Shown here: in pieces, positions 1-7,361 of the stretch
Layout of the letters: each line of letters starts with the position of its first letter
Position numbering within the stretch: position 1 is the stretch's first letter
Assembly: GCA_009841235.1 (NCBI GenBank)
Contig: VXMH01000116.1
Span: 1 to 40,300 of the forward strand
Direction: 5' to 3'
DNA: 40,300 nt
From: Caldilineaceae bacterium SB0661_bin_32
GTDB lineage: Bacteria > Chloroflexota > Anaerolineae > Caldilineales > Caldilineaceae
Made by a program: the position numbers and the translations under genes
The notes under the pieces: model-generated
Databases searched by the model: none
The model's input: the letters and a program-made list of their open reading frames with translations, nothing else
Told to the model about the DNA's origin: nothing

Positions 1-347
1 AGTTGTGTTTATGAGACTGGGGGAGAGGCGACGCGTGCGGGGTGTGCGAGGGCAGGCACAAGGCGTGACCATACCGGGGATTGAGGGGATAGGCGGAGGG
101 GGCGCGTGTTCGGACGAGGAGGGCAGGCGCAAAGGGGGGAGTGAGGAGAGAGTGAACCCGTTTGGTATTCCGGAATGTTGAACGGGAACTCCAGTTGCTG
201 CCGCAATACTACGATTGTCTGCCCCGATTTTTGGGATGACCGCGGAAAAAAGGGCGGTTTGGTCGTGAGGGGGAAAGCTGCTATACTTGGGACAGCAGTC
301 TATTTCATTTGCTGCGCCGAGAGGCCGTCCAACGACAGGAGAGAGCT
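1..347. other. Non-coding region upstream of the SelW-like gene
   Basis: No convincing gene is visible here. The first ~170 bases are purine-rich and G-rich without codon structure in any frame. The last ~90 bases hold a candidate promoter (259-287) and the ribosome binding site of the SelW-like gene: AGGAG at 337-341, six bases before its ATG. A short inverted repeat, CTGCT (278-282) and AGCAG (294-298), brackets the end of the candidate -10 box and may be chance. Confidence 0.5.
259..287 (+). promoter_or_regulatory. Candidate sigma-70 promoter of the SelW-like gene
   Basis: TATACT at 282-287 matches five of six bases of the -10 consensus. TTGGTC lies 17 bases upstream at 259-264 and shares only TTG with the -35 consensus. 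The predicted start near 294 would give a leader of about 54 bases. The strength of the -10 and the spacing support it, while the weak -35 lowers confidence. Confidence 0.45.
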
Positions 348-614
348 ATGCAGAAGTACAAGGTCAGTATCGAATACTGTGTACAATGAAACTACACACC
401 CCGAGCCGTCCGTGCGGCGGCCGACCTGTTGGAGAATTTCACGCCGGCGATTGAAAGCCTCAAGATGATCCCTTCGGGCGGCGGACTTTTTGAGGTGCTG
501 GCAGACGATACGATTGTGTACAGCAAGAAGGCTGAGGGCCGCCATGCAGAGGAGGGAGAGGTACTCGGTCTCTTCTCAGAGGCTATCGGCCTGGAGCCGG
601 CCCCGCGTGCGTGA
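348..614 (+). CDS. SelW/Rdx-family selenoprotein with in-frame TGA (Sec14)
   Basis: From ATG 348 (AGGAG six bases upstream) the frame reads MQKYKVSIEYCVQ, then TGA at 387-389, then NYTPRAVRAAADLLENF, and stays open to the stop at 612-614: 88 residues if TGA is read. The product matches the Rdx/SelW thioredoxin-like fold family: a first strand ending in Cys-x-x-(Cys/Sec), an amphipathic helix, a GGG-FEV strand and the SKK-GR segment near residues 63-68. Family length is about 80-95 residues. The TGA lies exactly where Cys-only relatives have the second Cys of CxxC, so selenocysteine is the simplest reading. A candidate SECIS hairpin follows at 405-421. The family is thought to act in thiol redox reactions, but the substrate is unknown. 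A caller treating TGA as stop would begin at TTG 429 and lose the active site. A nonsense mutation is the alternative, made less likely by the intact promoter, RBS, reading frame and terminator. Confidence 0.85.
405..421 (+). promoter_or_regulatory. Candidate bacterial SECIS hairpin
   Basis: Downstream of the in-frame TGA (387-389), bases 405-410 (GCCGTC) can pair with 416-421 (GGCGGC) through six pairs including one T-G wobble. They close a five-base loop, CGTGC, at 411-415. The loop begins 22 bases after the TGA and has a G in its second position. Known bacterial SECIS elements lie inside the coding region shortly after the UGA, with a small apical loop carrying an early G. The pairing is read by eye and no folding energy was computed. 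Confidence 0.5.
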
Positions 615-664
615 GCACGATTTCGGCGAAATGAATCAAGGCGCTCCCGACAGTTGAGCGCGAT

Positions 665-701
665 GCCCGCTGCAGGGCTGCTTGCAGCGGGCTTTCTTTT
701 T
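665..701 (+). terminator. Rho-independent terminator after the SelW-like gene
   Basis: GCCCGCTGCA (665-674) pairs perfectly with TGCAGCGGGC (683-692) over ten bases around an eight-base loop, followed by TTTCTTTTT at 693-701. It sits about 50 bases after the stop codon, as expected for a single-gene transcript. On the minus strand the hairpin has no T tract, so it is unlikely to stop transcription from the convergent NIF3 gene. Confidence 0.92.
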
Positions 702-768
702 GGAGAGCAGTGGAACGGGGCGTCCCGGAAGCAAGGGAGTGGTCTGCGCGCCTGCCCGTTGGTCCGGT

Positions 769-1521
769 TCAGAGGCCGGTTGGCAGGTCAACGAATTCGA
801 AGATGAGGCCGAAACGCTGGGCCAGATGTTCCCCCAGGGCCTGGACGCCGACGGTTTCGGAAGTGTAATGGCCGCCATACAGGAGATTGATGCCTGTGTT
901 GGCGGCTTCGTAGTATTGTGCATGGCTGGTTTCGCCGGTGACGTAGGCGTCGCAGCCGAGAGTGGCGGCAGCCTCGATCTTGTCGGCGCCGAACCCGCTG
1001 AGAATGCCCACCGTCCGCACCATGGGCGGCCCTTCTGCCTGAACAAGCCGGGGGCGGCCTACCTGTTCCTCGAAGCGGGCCACCATTTCATGAAAGGCGA
1101 GCGGCTCGTCGTACCCGGCCAGGACGGCGAGAGGGGTGCCTTTGACGTCGGCCCACCAGTCGATGACTGAAAGGCCGAGCCGTCGCGCGAGTTCGGCGTT
1201 ATTGCCCCACTGCGGATGAGCATCCAGGGGAAGATGGGCGGCGTAGAGGTTGAGGTCGTTCTCGACGAAGGTGCGCACGAGGCGCCCGTAGCTGCCGGCC
1301 AGGGGTTTGGCATCGCCCCAAAGGATGCCGTGATGCACCAACAGGAGGTCGGCGCCGCGTTCGAGAGCGGCGTGGACACAGGGTTGGTGCGCGTCCACAG
1401 TTCCGACGATCTTGTCGACCTGCGCCTTGCCTTCTATTTGCAGCCCTTGGGGTCCGTAGTCGGCGATCTCGCGGATGCGCAGGGTGTCGTCGAGATATCG
1501 AACCAGCGCCTCTCGTTGCAT
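769..1521 (-). CDS. NIF3-like dinuclear metal centre hexameric protein
   Basis: This 250-residue protein fits the NIF3/YbgI family, which forms hexamers with a two-metal site. Some members are linked to GTP cyclohydrolase I type 2 annotation, but the reaction is not settled. Metal ligands typical of YbgI are visible: His63-His64 in LVHHGILWG, Asp100 in LPLDAHP, and His218 with Glu222 in GGHYTSE. The length equals the simple bacterial form without the inserted middle domain. ATG 1521 was chosen because GGAAGGAG lies about eight bases upstream. An in-frame ATG ten codons earlier has no such site. The gene follows the DUF951 gene on the same strand, with a hairpin in the gap, and converges on the SelW-like gene. 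Confidence 0.9.
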   Translation of the reverse strand: MQREALVRYLDDTLRIREIADYGPQGLQIEGKAQVDKIVGTVDAHQPCVHAALERGADLLLVHHGILWGDAKPLAGSYGRLVRTFVENDLNLYAAHLPLDAHPQWGNNAELARRLGLSVIDWWADVKGTPLAVLAGYDEPLAFHEMVARFEEQVGRPRLVQAEGPPMVRTVGILSGFGADKIEAAATLGCDAYVTGETSHAQYYEAANTGINLLYGGHYTSETVGVQALGEHLAQRFGLIFEFVDLPTGL

Positions 1522-1572
1522 AAGTACACTCCTTCCAAGAAGTAGCATCAAGAGCGCAGAAACGGCGCTCCC

Positions 1573-1610
1573 AGCCGCGCCTATGTGCAGTCTGCGCTGC
1601 AGGCGCGGCT
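1573..1610 (-). terminator. Long hairpin between DUF951 and NIF3 genes
   Basis: AGCCGCGCCT (1573-1582) and AGGCGCGGCT (1601-1610) are perfect ten-base inverted repeats. The 18-base loop holds a further GCAG/CTGC pair. The hairpin lies 19-56 bases after the DUF951 stop and before the NIF3 start. The T tract on the minus strand is poor, so it may be a weak terminator, an attenuator or an mRNA-stabilising structure. Confidence 0.45.
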
Positions 1611-1628
1611 CTGGACAGGCTCTCCGTT

Positions 1629-1865
1629 CTAGCCAGGAGTTTCCGAATCTTTCAGTGCCTGCGGACTGCGCCGCAGGAATTTCCTGACACCGCGGGCGAA
1701 CTTGCGACGGGGCAAGAGGACGCGGCGTCCACAGGTTTCACAGAGCAGGCCGACGTCGGCGCCCACGCGAACGATTTCCCAGCTGTCGCCCCCGCAAGGA
1801 TGGAGCTTACGCATCTGAACCAGATCGCCGGGGTAGAGTTTCTCGTTAATGGCGAGCATAGGCAA
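1629..1865 (-). CDS. DUF951 family small zinc-ribbon-like protein
   Basis: The 78-residue protein shows the DUF951 pattern: a GDLVQMRKLHPCGG segment, then W-E-I-V-R-V-G-A-D, then a CETCGRR knuckle and a basic C-terminus. His22, Cys24, Cys42 and Cys45 could form a metal site; this is inferred from spacing only. The family is small, widespread in Firmicutes and Chloroflexi, and has no settled function. Two ATGs (1865 and 1859) are possible and neither has a clear Shine-Dalgarno sequence. The longer form is given. It lies downstream of the polymer-forming protein gene on the same strand, across a 68-base gap with two palindromes. Confidence 0.85.
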   Translation of the reverse strand: MPMLAINEKLYPGDLVQMRKLHPCGGDSWEIVRVGADVGLLCETCGRRVLLPRRKFARGVRKFLRRSPQALKDSETPG

Positions 1866-1868
1866 TGA

Positions 1869-1912
1869 AGTTCATGAACTGCGGCGCTGCGGTGATTTTC
1901 AAGATCTTGAAA
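1869..1912. repeat. Two perfect palindromes upstream of DUF951 gene
   Basis: AGTTCATGAACT (1869-1880, 12 bases) and TTTCAAGATCTTGAAA (1897-1912, 16 bases) are both perfect palindromes. They occupy the short gap between the polymer-forming protein gene and the DUF951 gene. Either could be an operator or form an RNA hairpin. No T tract follows in the minus direction, so they are not a standard terminator. Confidence 0.5.
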
Positions 1913-1933
1913 GTATGGCGGCAAGACCTAGAA

Positions 1934-3184
1934 TCATTGAACAACGGCTGTTTCTGCCGGACGATCGCCGGTCGCGGCGGCCCCGCTGCGCAGGAGTCCG
2001 CCGAGGGCCAAAATAAAGCTGAGCAGATAGACGAGCCAGCCAAGGACAGGAAGCCGGCCAAGGACGACGATCAGGAGCGCGCCCATCAGAAGGAGGAGGA
2101 GCGGACTATAGTCGCCGCCGAGCCGCTCGCCGATTTTCTCTCCCAGCCAGTAGCCTGTGAGCAGGGGACTGAGGAACCAGACCAAGGCTGACGAGGCGAC
2201 CAAGAAGATAAACGTGGCGATCGCAGGAAGGACGCCCCAAAAAGCCCAGGTAAAGGCAACCAGAATTAGCGACGCGATAGGAATGAAGATCAACACGACT
2301 GCGGCCAGCAGACCGTACAGCCCGGTCTCTACAGGACTTGATTGAATGGCGGCGGCAGGACGGACCAGGATGTTGGGCCGGAGGCGCAAAAGCAGCCAGC
2401 CGAGAATGGCGACACCGATACCGATGGCGATGGTGCGGAAGATCCAGCCAAAGATGGCCCCGACGATAGTGCCTCCGGCGGACTCGGAGGCGGGCGGCGC
2501 TTCATATTGGATGTCACGGGCGACGCCGGCAGGAATCTGGCGTTGCTCGGGCGCGGCGTAGCTAAGTTCTCCGCCGATGCGGGCGGCATCTGTGACGGTG
2601 AATTCCCCAACTTGGATATCGACGTCGCCGCCGACCGTGCCGGAAAGATAGAGCATCCCCAGAGCGCCGAAGAGGTCGCCACCGACGGCACCTGAAATAT
2701 CGGCTTCCGCAGCGCCGACGTAAAAGTCACCGCCAACTTCACCAGTGACGTTCAAGCCGCCCGTGACCGCCTGTGAACCAGCGCCGGTCGGAAAGGTTGT
2801 CTGACCGCCGCCAGCACCGAGAAAGGCATCATCGGCGACGGTTCCCGTGAGTTCTATACCACTACCGGCAGCACGCAGATCGTCGAGGATCGTGCCGTGA
2901 ATGACGATTCCATTGGCCGCCGCCCACAGGTCTCCCTCGATTACACCGTTTGGGCCGATCTCTATGTAGGAGGCGCCGGCGAGCAGGTCGCCTTTGACGG
3001 TTCCATTGATAAATATCTCCGTAGCGGCGATGTAGAGGTCATCGTCAACCGTTTCGCCCTCGGCAAGGCGGTAGGTTTGGTCGCCTGCGAATTCAGCGGC
3101 GAGGGCGGCGCTGGAAACGGCCAGGGTCAGAAGGGCCATGAACGCCACTACGAGCCAACGGGCGGATTTTTTTGGAAGCTGCAT
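1934..3184 (-). CDS. Exported polymer-forming (bactofilin-like) protein with C-terminal membrane helices
   Basis: This 416-residue protein starts with a signal peptide (basic MQLPKKSAR, hydrophobic core to about residue 27, Ala-x-Ala site near 29). Residues ~35-215 form a repetitive strand pattern with recurring G-x-V-x-G-D-L/F steps, typical of the bactofilin-like polymer-forming right-handed beta helix. A linker rich in Pro, Ala and Glu (~215-240) leads to four or five hydrophobic helices (~240-400). Cytoplasmic bactofilins are short and soluble. Here the sheet domain should lie outside the membrane, anchored by the helices. Its role is unknown, with a surface scaffold or wall-associated function as inference. 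GGAG lies about eight bases before ATG 3184. Confidence 0.82.
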   Translation of the reverse strand: MQLPKKSARWLVVAFMALLTLAVSSAALAAEFAGDQTYRLAEGETVDDDLYIAATEIFINGTVKGDLLAGASYIEIGPNGVIEGDLWAAANGIVIHGTILDDLRAAGSGIELTGTVADDAFLGAGGGQTTFPTGAGSQAVTGGLNVTGEVGGDFYVGAAEADISGAVGGDLFGALGMLYLSGTVGGDVDIQVGEFTVTDAARIGGELSYAAPEQRQIPAGVARDIQYEAPPASESAGGTIVGAIFGWIFRTIAIGIGVAILGWLLLRLRPNILVRPAAAIQSSPVETGLYGLLAAVVLIFIPIASLILVAFTWAFWGVLPAIATFIFLVASSALVWFLSPLLTGYWLGEKIGERLGGDYSPLLLLLMGALLIVVLGRLPVLGWLVYLLSFILALGGLLRSGAAATGDRPAETAVVQ

Positions 3185-3444
3185 ATCTCGTCTCCAGGAG
3201 GGTTATCCGGGTCCTATGGTTTTCCCGACGACTTCACGTCATCAGATGGATGAAACGCGGCATCCAACTCGTGGACCGGCGGGCTCCAGCCTGATCGTAC
3301 AACACGAATTTGACGAAACCAAAGTTTGGCGTGCAGACGGAATCCCGCAACGGACAGAGTTGGCAGGAGCGAGGCGCCAGAATGGGCGCGCCGCGATCCG
3401 AACTTGCGGGGAAGCAGGCGTTCGATTACGGACGGCGGACCAGC

Positions 3445-4326
3445 TTATTTCTGCCAGATCACGTTGTGGAACAGGTCCGGCTCCTGGTAGGCGCTGGGGG
3501 CGGGAAAGGCGCGTGTGTAGTTTTCGAAGCGGGACAGCCTACGGCGCAGCGGTTGCGGCAGCGCGCGCAGCGTGGAAGGTCCGCCGCTGTACTGGCTGGC
3601 ATGGGCGCGGCTGGCCCGTTCCTTGCGATCGAGAAAGGCGCGTACGTCGATGCGGGCGTGGAGCGGGGTCTCCCAAGCGGCGATCTGGACCAGGTCGACG
3701 TCTTGATTGCGGCCGACCTGGCGGGGGTTGCGGCCTGTCAGCTGCATGAACTTGACGATCCAGCGAAGCATGCGTTTGTCGAAGCTGGAATAGTAGAGTT
3801 TCTGAGCAGCGTGGGGCGGCAGGCCGCCGCCGTTACGATCTGCGTTCGACGCGTCCGCCTGTCCCGCGGCATAGAAGGCTGCGGTTACGGCCTCGCAGCA
3901 GCGAATGTGATCGGGGTGGCCGTAGCCGCCGTAGGGATCGTGGGTAATGGCGACCTGCGGTCTCAAGCGGCGGAAGTAGTCGATCAGCTCGTGCACCAAC
4001 CGTTCAAGCGGCTGCTGCACGAGTGACCGGGGGTGCTCATTGTCGGGCGAGCCGCGCATGCCGCTGTCGCGGTATGGCAGGTTCCAGATGCTGGTGACGC
4101 CCAGCTCGACGGCGGCGCGGGCGAGCTCTTCGCTGCGTACCTGAGCCAGCGTGCGTTCACCCTGGTTCTGGTGGCTTTCGGTGACGGAGCCGGCGTCGCC
4201 GTCGGTGGCGATGATGATATGCACGTGCACGCCTTCGGCGGCGTAGCGAGCCAGCGTTCCGCCCGGCCCGAAGCTCTCGTCATCAGGATGGGCGAAGACG
4301 CCCAGCAGAGTGCGTGCGTTGGTCAT
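3445..4326 (-). CDS. PIG-L family N-acetylglucosamine-type deacetylase
   Basis: This 293-residue protein has the two zinc motifs of the PIG-L/LmbE/MshB/BshB family: AHPDDE at residues 12-17 (His13, Asp16 ligands; Asp15 catalytic base in relatives) and HPDH at 137-140. These enzymes remove N-acetyl groups from GlcNAc-linked substrates, for example in mycothiol and bacillithiol synthesis or GPI lipids. No partner thiol-synthesis genes are in the window, so the substrate is open. ATG 4326 is chosen because homology begins there. A reading with 16 extra N-terminal residues has no family support. The ribosome site is weak (AAAGAG about ten bases upstream). It lies 62 bases after the spermidine-synthase-like gene on the same strand and may be cotranscribed. 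Confidence 0.9.
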   Translation of the reverse strand: MTNARTLLGVFAHPDDESFGPGGTLARYAAEGVHVHIIIATDGDAGSVTESHQNQGERTLAQVRSEELARAAVELGVTSIWNLPYRDSGMRGSPDNEHPRSLVQQPLERLVHELIDYFRRLRPQVAITHDPYGGYGHPDHIRCCEAVTAAFYAAGQADASNADRNGGGLPPHAAQKLYYSSFDKRMLRWIVKFMQLTGRNPRQVGRNQDVDLVQIAAWETPLHARIDVRAFLDRKERASRAHASQYSGGPSTLRALPQPLRRRLSRFENYTRAFPAPSAYQEPDLFHNVIWQK

Positions 4327-4388
4327 AATTGCGTTGCTCTTTCGATAGGGCCAATGACCGGCAAAGGTTGGCATATAGAGTGTGTCGG

Positions 4389-6008
4389 TTACTGCGGTTC
4401 TGTTCTGCTGCGGAGGAAACTCCAGATTATGCCATGCACCAGTCGTTCAACGGGGGCACGGTCGTCGGTGAGAACGGGTGTGTCTGTGGACGGACTGGTC
4501 GCGCGCACGCGGGACAGATTGCGATCGCATGAGGACTCGCTGGCGCAACCGGCCACCTCGAGCGCGAACTGGCGGAACTGGCGCGGCAGTGAAGAGGGCA
4601 TGGCGATTACATTGGTGGTGAAGGCTTCCTGTGTCGCCGGTTGGTTGGCAGCAACGACCAGGGAGTTGCCGAGGTCGTCGGGCGGCCCCGGCTCGTCGAC
4701 GATCAGCACGTAAGGAAAGACAGCGGTGAGCGTGGCGGCGAGGGCGTCGACGAGCGCATAGTCGGTCGAGGAACGACCTACATTGATCATCAGGACCCCC
4801 TGCTCGCTCATATGCCTGCGCGCAAGCTGGAAGAACTCCACAGTTGCGAGGTGGAACGGTATATAGGGGGGCCGGTAGGCATCCACCAGGATGATGTCGA
4901 AGATTTCGTCTTCGGGCCGGTCAAGCAGCCAGCGGCGGCCGTCTGCGGCTACAGCCGTGAGATTGGGTTGGGTCATGTCAAAGTAACGCCGCCCCACTTC
5001 GATAATCTGCGGATCCAGTTCGACGCCGACGATGTCAAGCGGGCCGTAGATCTGCGTGTACAGATGGGGCGCGGTGCCGGCGGCCAGCCCGATGACAAGG
5101 ACGCGCTCGTGCGGGCCGAGCCCGCCGCCAAGTCGAAAGTAAGGGGCCAGGAGGAAATAGTCCCAGATGCCCTGGCTGAGCAGGCTGTCGGGGTGGTAGA
5201 CGCTGTGGATGCCGACGCCTTCGTTGAGCTGAAGGTGGCGCTCGCTGCCCCATGCCCGAACGAGGATATAGTTGTAGAGAGATTCGTCTTCGTATAGAAT
5301 TGGGCTGTCATTCCGGCTGTCCCAGTGGGCGCGCACGCTGCCGGGGTCTATGAGAGCCAGGGCAAGGGTTGCGCCCAGCGCGAGCAGCGCCAGGCCGTGA
5401 AGGCGCCGGCTGCGGCCGTGCAGGAGCGCTGCCAGCAGTGTGACGGCCAATAGCCAGAGCGCCAGCAGGTAGAAACTCCAGCGGGTCCCGTAAGAGGGGA
5501 TCAGCCAGAGAACGGGCAGAAAGGTGCCGATAATGCTGCCGCAGGCGCCGATGGCATAGAGATGTCCGGCTACGCGGCCTGTCTGCTGCAGGTCGGTTAC
5601 GGCCAGGCGCACGGCCCACGGGCTGACCGCTCCCAACAGGATCACGGGCAAGCTGAAGAGCAGGAGGACGACGAGCAGCGCGCCTGCGAGCAGACCTGGC
5701 AGATAGTCGTTCAGCCCCACCGTTGCCAAGCGCAGTATGGGCGGACTGACGGCCGGCGTGAGGGCGACGCCGAGGCCGGCAAGGGTCATGATCGTCAGCA
5801 GCCCGCCGAGGCTGGGGAAGCGGTCGGCCAGTTTCCCGCCCAACCAGGCGCCTATAGCCAGGTAGGACAGGATGAGGCCGATCAAGGCGGCCCACACGAT
5901 CTGGCTGTTTCCGAACCAGGGTTCCAGCAGACGGGCGGCGCTCAACTCGACGCCGAGGGTGACTGCGCCCGCCGTGAAGACGAGCATCCGGAAGACAAAG
6001 GTTTTCAT
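4389..6008 (-). CDS. Membrane-embedded spermidine-synthase-like (PABS) fusion protein
   Basis: This 539-residue protein has seven or eight hydrophobic helices (residues ~1-220) followed by a Rossmann methyltransferase-like PABS domain (~240-500). The SAM/dcSAM-binding loop GLAAGT is at 307-312, with acidic Glu330 at the end of the second strand. Such fused proteins are common in bacteria and are often annotated as spermidine synthases, but most are uncharacterised. The loop that carries the catalytic Asp in true spermidine synthases reads DAYRPPYIPFHL (376-387) here, lacking the usual D-x-x-D-P pattern, so polyamine synthesis is doubtful. ATG 6008 begins at the first membrane helix. A 43-residue upstream extension is rejected as non-homologous. 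No strong ribosome site is seen. Confidence 0.82.
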   Translation of the reverse strand: MKTFVFRMLVFTAGAVTLGVELSAARLLEPWFGNSQIVWAALIGLILSYLAIGAWLGGKLADRFPSLGGLLTIMTLAGLGVALTPAVSPPILRLATVGLNDYLPGLLAGALLVVLLLFSLPVILLGAVSPWAVRLAVTDLQQTGRVAGHLYAIGACGSIIGTFLPVLWLIPSYGTRWSFYLLALWLLAVTLLAALLHGRSRRLHGLALLALGATLALALIDPGSVRAHWDSRNDSPILYEDESLYNYILVRAWGSERHLQLNEGVGIHSVYHPDSLLSQGIWDYFLLAPYFRLGGGLGPHERVLVIGLAAGTAPHLYTQIYGPLDIVGVELDPQIIEVGRRYFDMTQPNLTAVAADGRRWLLDRPEDEIFDIILVDAYRPPYIPFHLATVEFFQLARRHMSEQGVLMINVGRSSTDYALVDALAATLTAVFPYVLIVDEPGPPDDLGNSLVVAANQPATQEAFTTNVIAMPSSLPRQFRQFALEVAGCASESSCDRNLSRVRATSPSTDTPVLTDDRAPVERLVHGIIWSFLRSRTEPQ

Positions 6009-6232
6009 ACAGGAGCGACACGGTCCCGGTAGCTGCGGTAACGCCCACAGAACTGCCGCAACAGTATAGCACATCAGAGATGCGCCTGGAGAGATACCAA
6101 TGGGGGCGGGACGGCGAGAGACCCTGAAACTGTGCAAAGATTGCGTGCCGTTGTCAACGCTGCTTTTCCCTTGTCAGAAATCCGAATCGGGGTCAGATAC
6201 GGGCGGAGCAGCTGGGTGAAAAGGGGGATGCG

Positions 6233-7291
6233 ATGAGTGAAATTGGCCCGATAGCTCTCTTTGGTTCGGGGGAGACAGCACCGGGGGCCCACCGGATCCA
6301 TGAGCGGGTGATGCGGGAGCTGCCGGCGCCTGTCCAGGTTGCCATACTGGAGACGCCGGCTGGCTTTGAACTGAATTCGCCGGCGGTGGCGGGGAAGGTC
6401 GGCGCGTACCTGGAACGTCATCTGCGCAATTATTCACCCCAGGTTTCGATTGTGCCGGCGCGCAAGCGGGGGACAGAGTTCGATCCCGACGACCCTGAAA
6501 TTGCAGGTCCACTATTGGAAAAAAGTTATCTTTTCATGGGACCGGGCAGTCCTTCCTATGCGGTTCGCCAGCTGCGCGACAGCTACGCCTGGCACGCGTT
6601 ACGGGCGCGGCACCGGCTAGGCGGGGCGCTCTGCTTTTCGAGCGCGACAACGGTGGCGTCCGGGCGCTACACACTGCCGGTCTATGAGATTTACAAGGTC
6701 GGCCAGGATCTCCACTGGATCGAAGGGCTGGCCTTTTTCGCGGATTTTGGACTGCGGCTGAGCGTCATTCCCCACTGGAACAACAATGACGGCGGCGAAG
6801 AGCTGGACACCAGCCGCTGTTACATGGGTCAGCCCCGCTTCGACGAGCTGCTGTCGCTGCTGCCGCGCCCGGTGACGGTATTGGGGATCGACGAGAACAC
6901 CGGCGTGGTAATCGATCCTGGGACGGGGGTATGCGAACTTGTGGGCCAGGGGGGCGCGACGGTGCTGACAGCGGAAGGCGAGCAGGTGTTCGGGAGCGGG
7001 TCGCGATTTCCTGCAGCGGTGCTGGGGGACTGGCGCCTGCCGCCGACGCCGCAGGACGGCATCCCAGGGGAGATCTGGGAGCGGGCCTGCGCTGTGCGTG
7101 ACGCGGCTGAGAATCCGGAGGAGGAGGAGACGCCGCAGCCGGTACTGGCCCTGGCTGAACAGCGCCAGGCCGCGCGCGCCGAGCGCAACTGGGCCGAGGC
7201 CGACGCGCTGCGGGACGAGATCAGCGCGCTGGGCTGGCAGGTACACGACACGCCGGAGGGACCGCGTCTGGAGAAGGCGGAATCGCAGTGA
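6233..7291 (+). CDS. Peptidase S51/cyanophycinase-like protein with CysRS-type C-terminal peptide
   Basis: The first ~260 residues of this 352-residue protein resemble peptidase family S51 and class I amidotransferase-like folds. They start with LFGSGETAPG, have a possible nucleophile elbow at CFSSATTV, and a GIDENTGVVID strand that in S51 proteins is GIDE-x-TA. The elbow lacks the clear G-x-S-A-G of cyanophycinase, so activity is uncertain. Residues 307-352 match the extreme C-terminus of cysteinyl-tRNA synthetase: R-x-x-AR-x-x-x-NW-x-x-AD-x-x-RDE, then DTPEGPR. The tail may bind nucleic acid or a partner, but this is inference. A G-rich ribosome site (GGGGG) lies about seven bases before ATG 6233. 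The PhyH gene begins 70 bases later on the same strand. Confidence 0.78.
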   Translation: MSEIGPIALFGSGETAPGAHRIHERVMRELPAPVQVAILETPAGFELNSPAVAGKVGAYLERHLRNYSPQVSIVPARKRGTEFDPDDPEIAGPLLEKSYLFMGPGSPSYAVRQLRDSYAWHALRARHRLGGALCFSSATTVASGRYTLPVYEIYKVGQDLHWIEGLAFFADFGLRLSVIPHWNNNDGGEELDTSRCYMGQPRFDELLSLLPRPVTVLGIDENTGVVIDPGTGVCELVGQGGATVLTAEGEQVFGSGSRFPAAVLGDWRLPPTPQDGIPGEIWERACAVRDAAENPEEEETPQPVLALAEQRQAARAERNWAEADALRDEISALGWQVHDTPEGPRLEKAESQ

Positions 7292-7361
7292 CCGGCGAAC
7301 GGTAACCGGCCACTGCCGCGAGTTTGCCAAACAGACGGTACATACAGGCTAAGGATCAAGA

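Noticed and set aside
429..614. Short protein starting at TTG 429
   Set aside because: It is the C-terminal part of the SelW-like protein. Starting there removes the first strand and the redox motif and has no ribosome site.
6009..6137. 43-residue N-terminal extension of the spermidine-synthase-like protein
   Set aside because: The added residues have no membrane-domain homology, and ATG 6008 begins directly at the first transmembrane helix.
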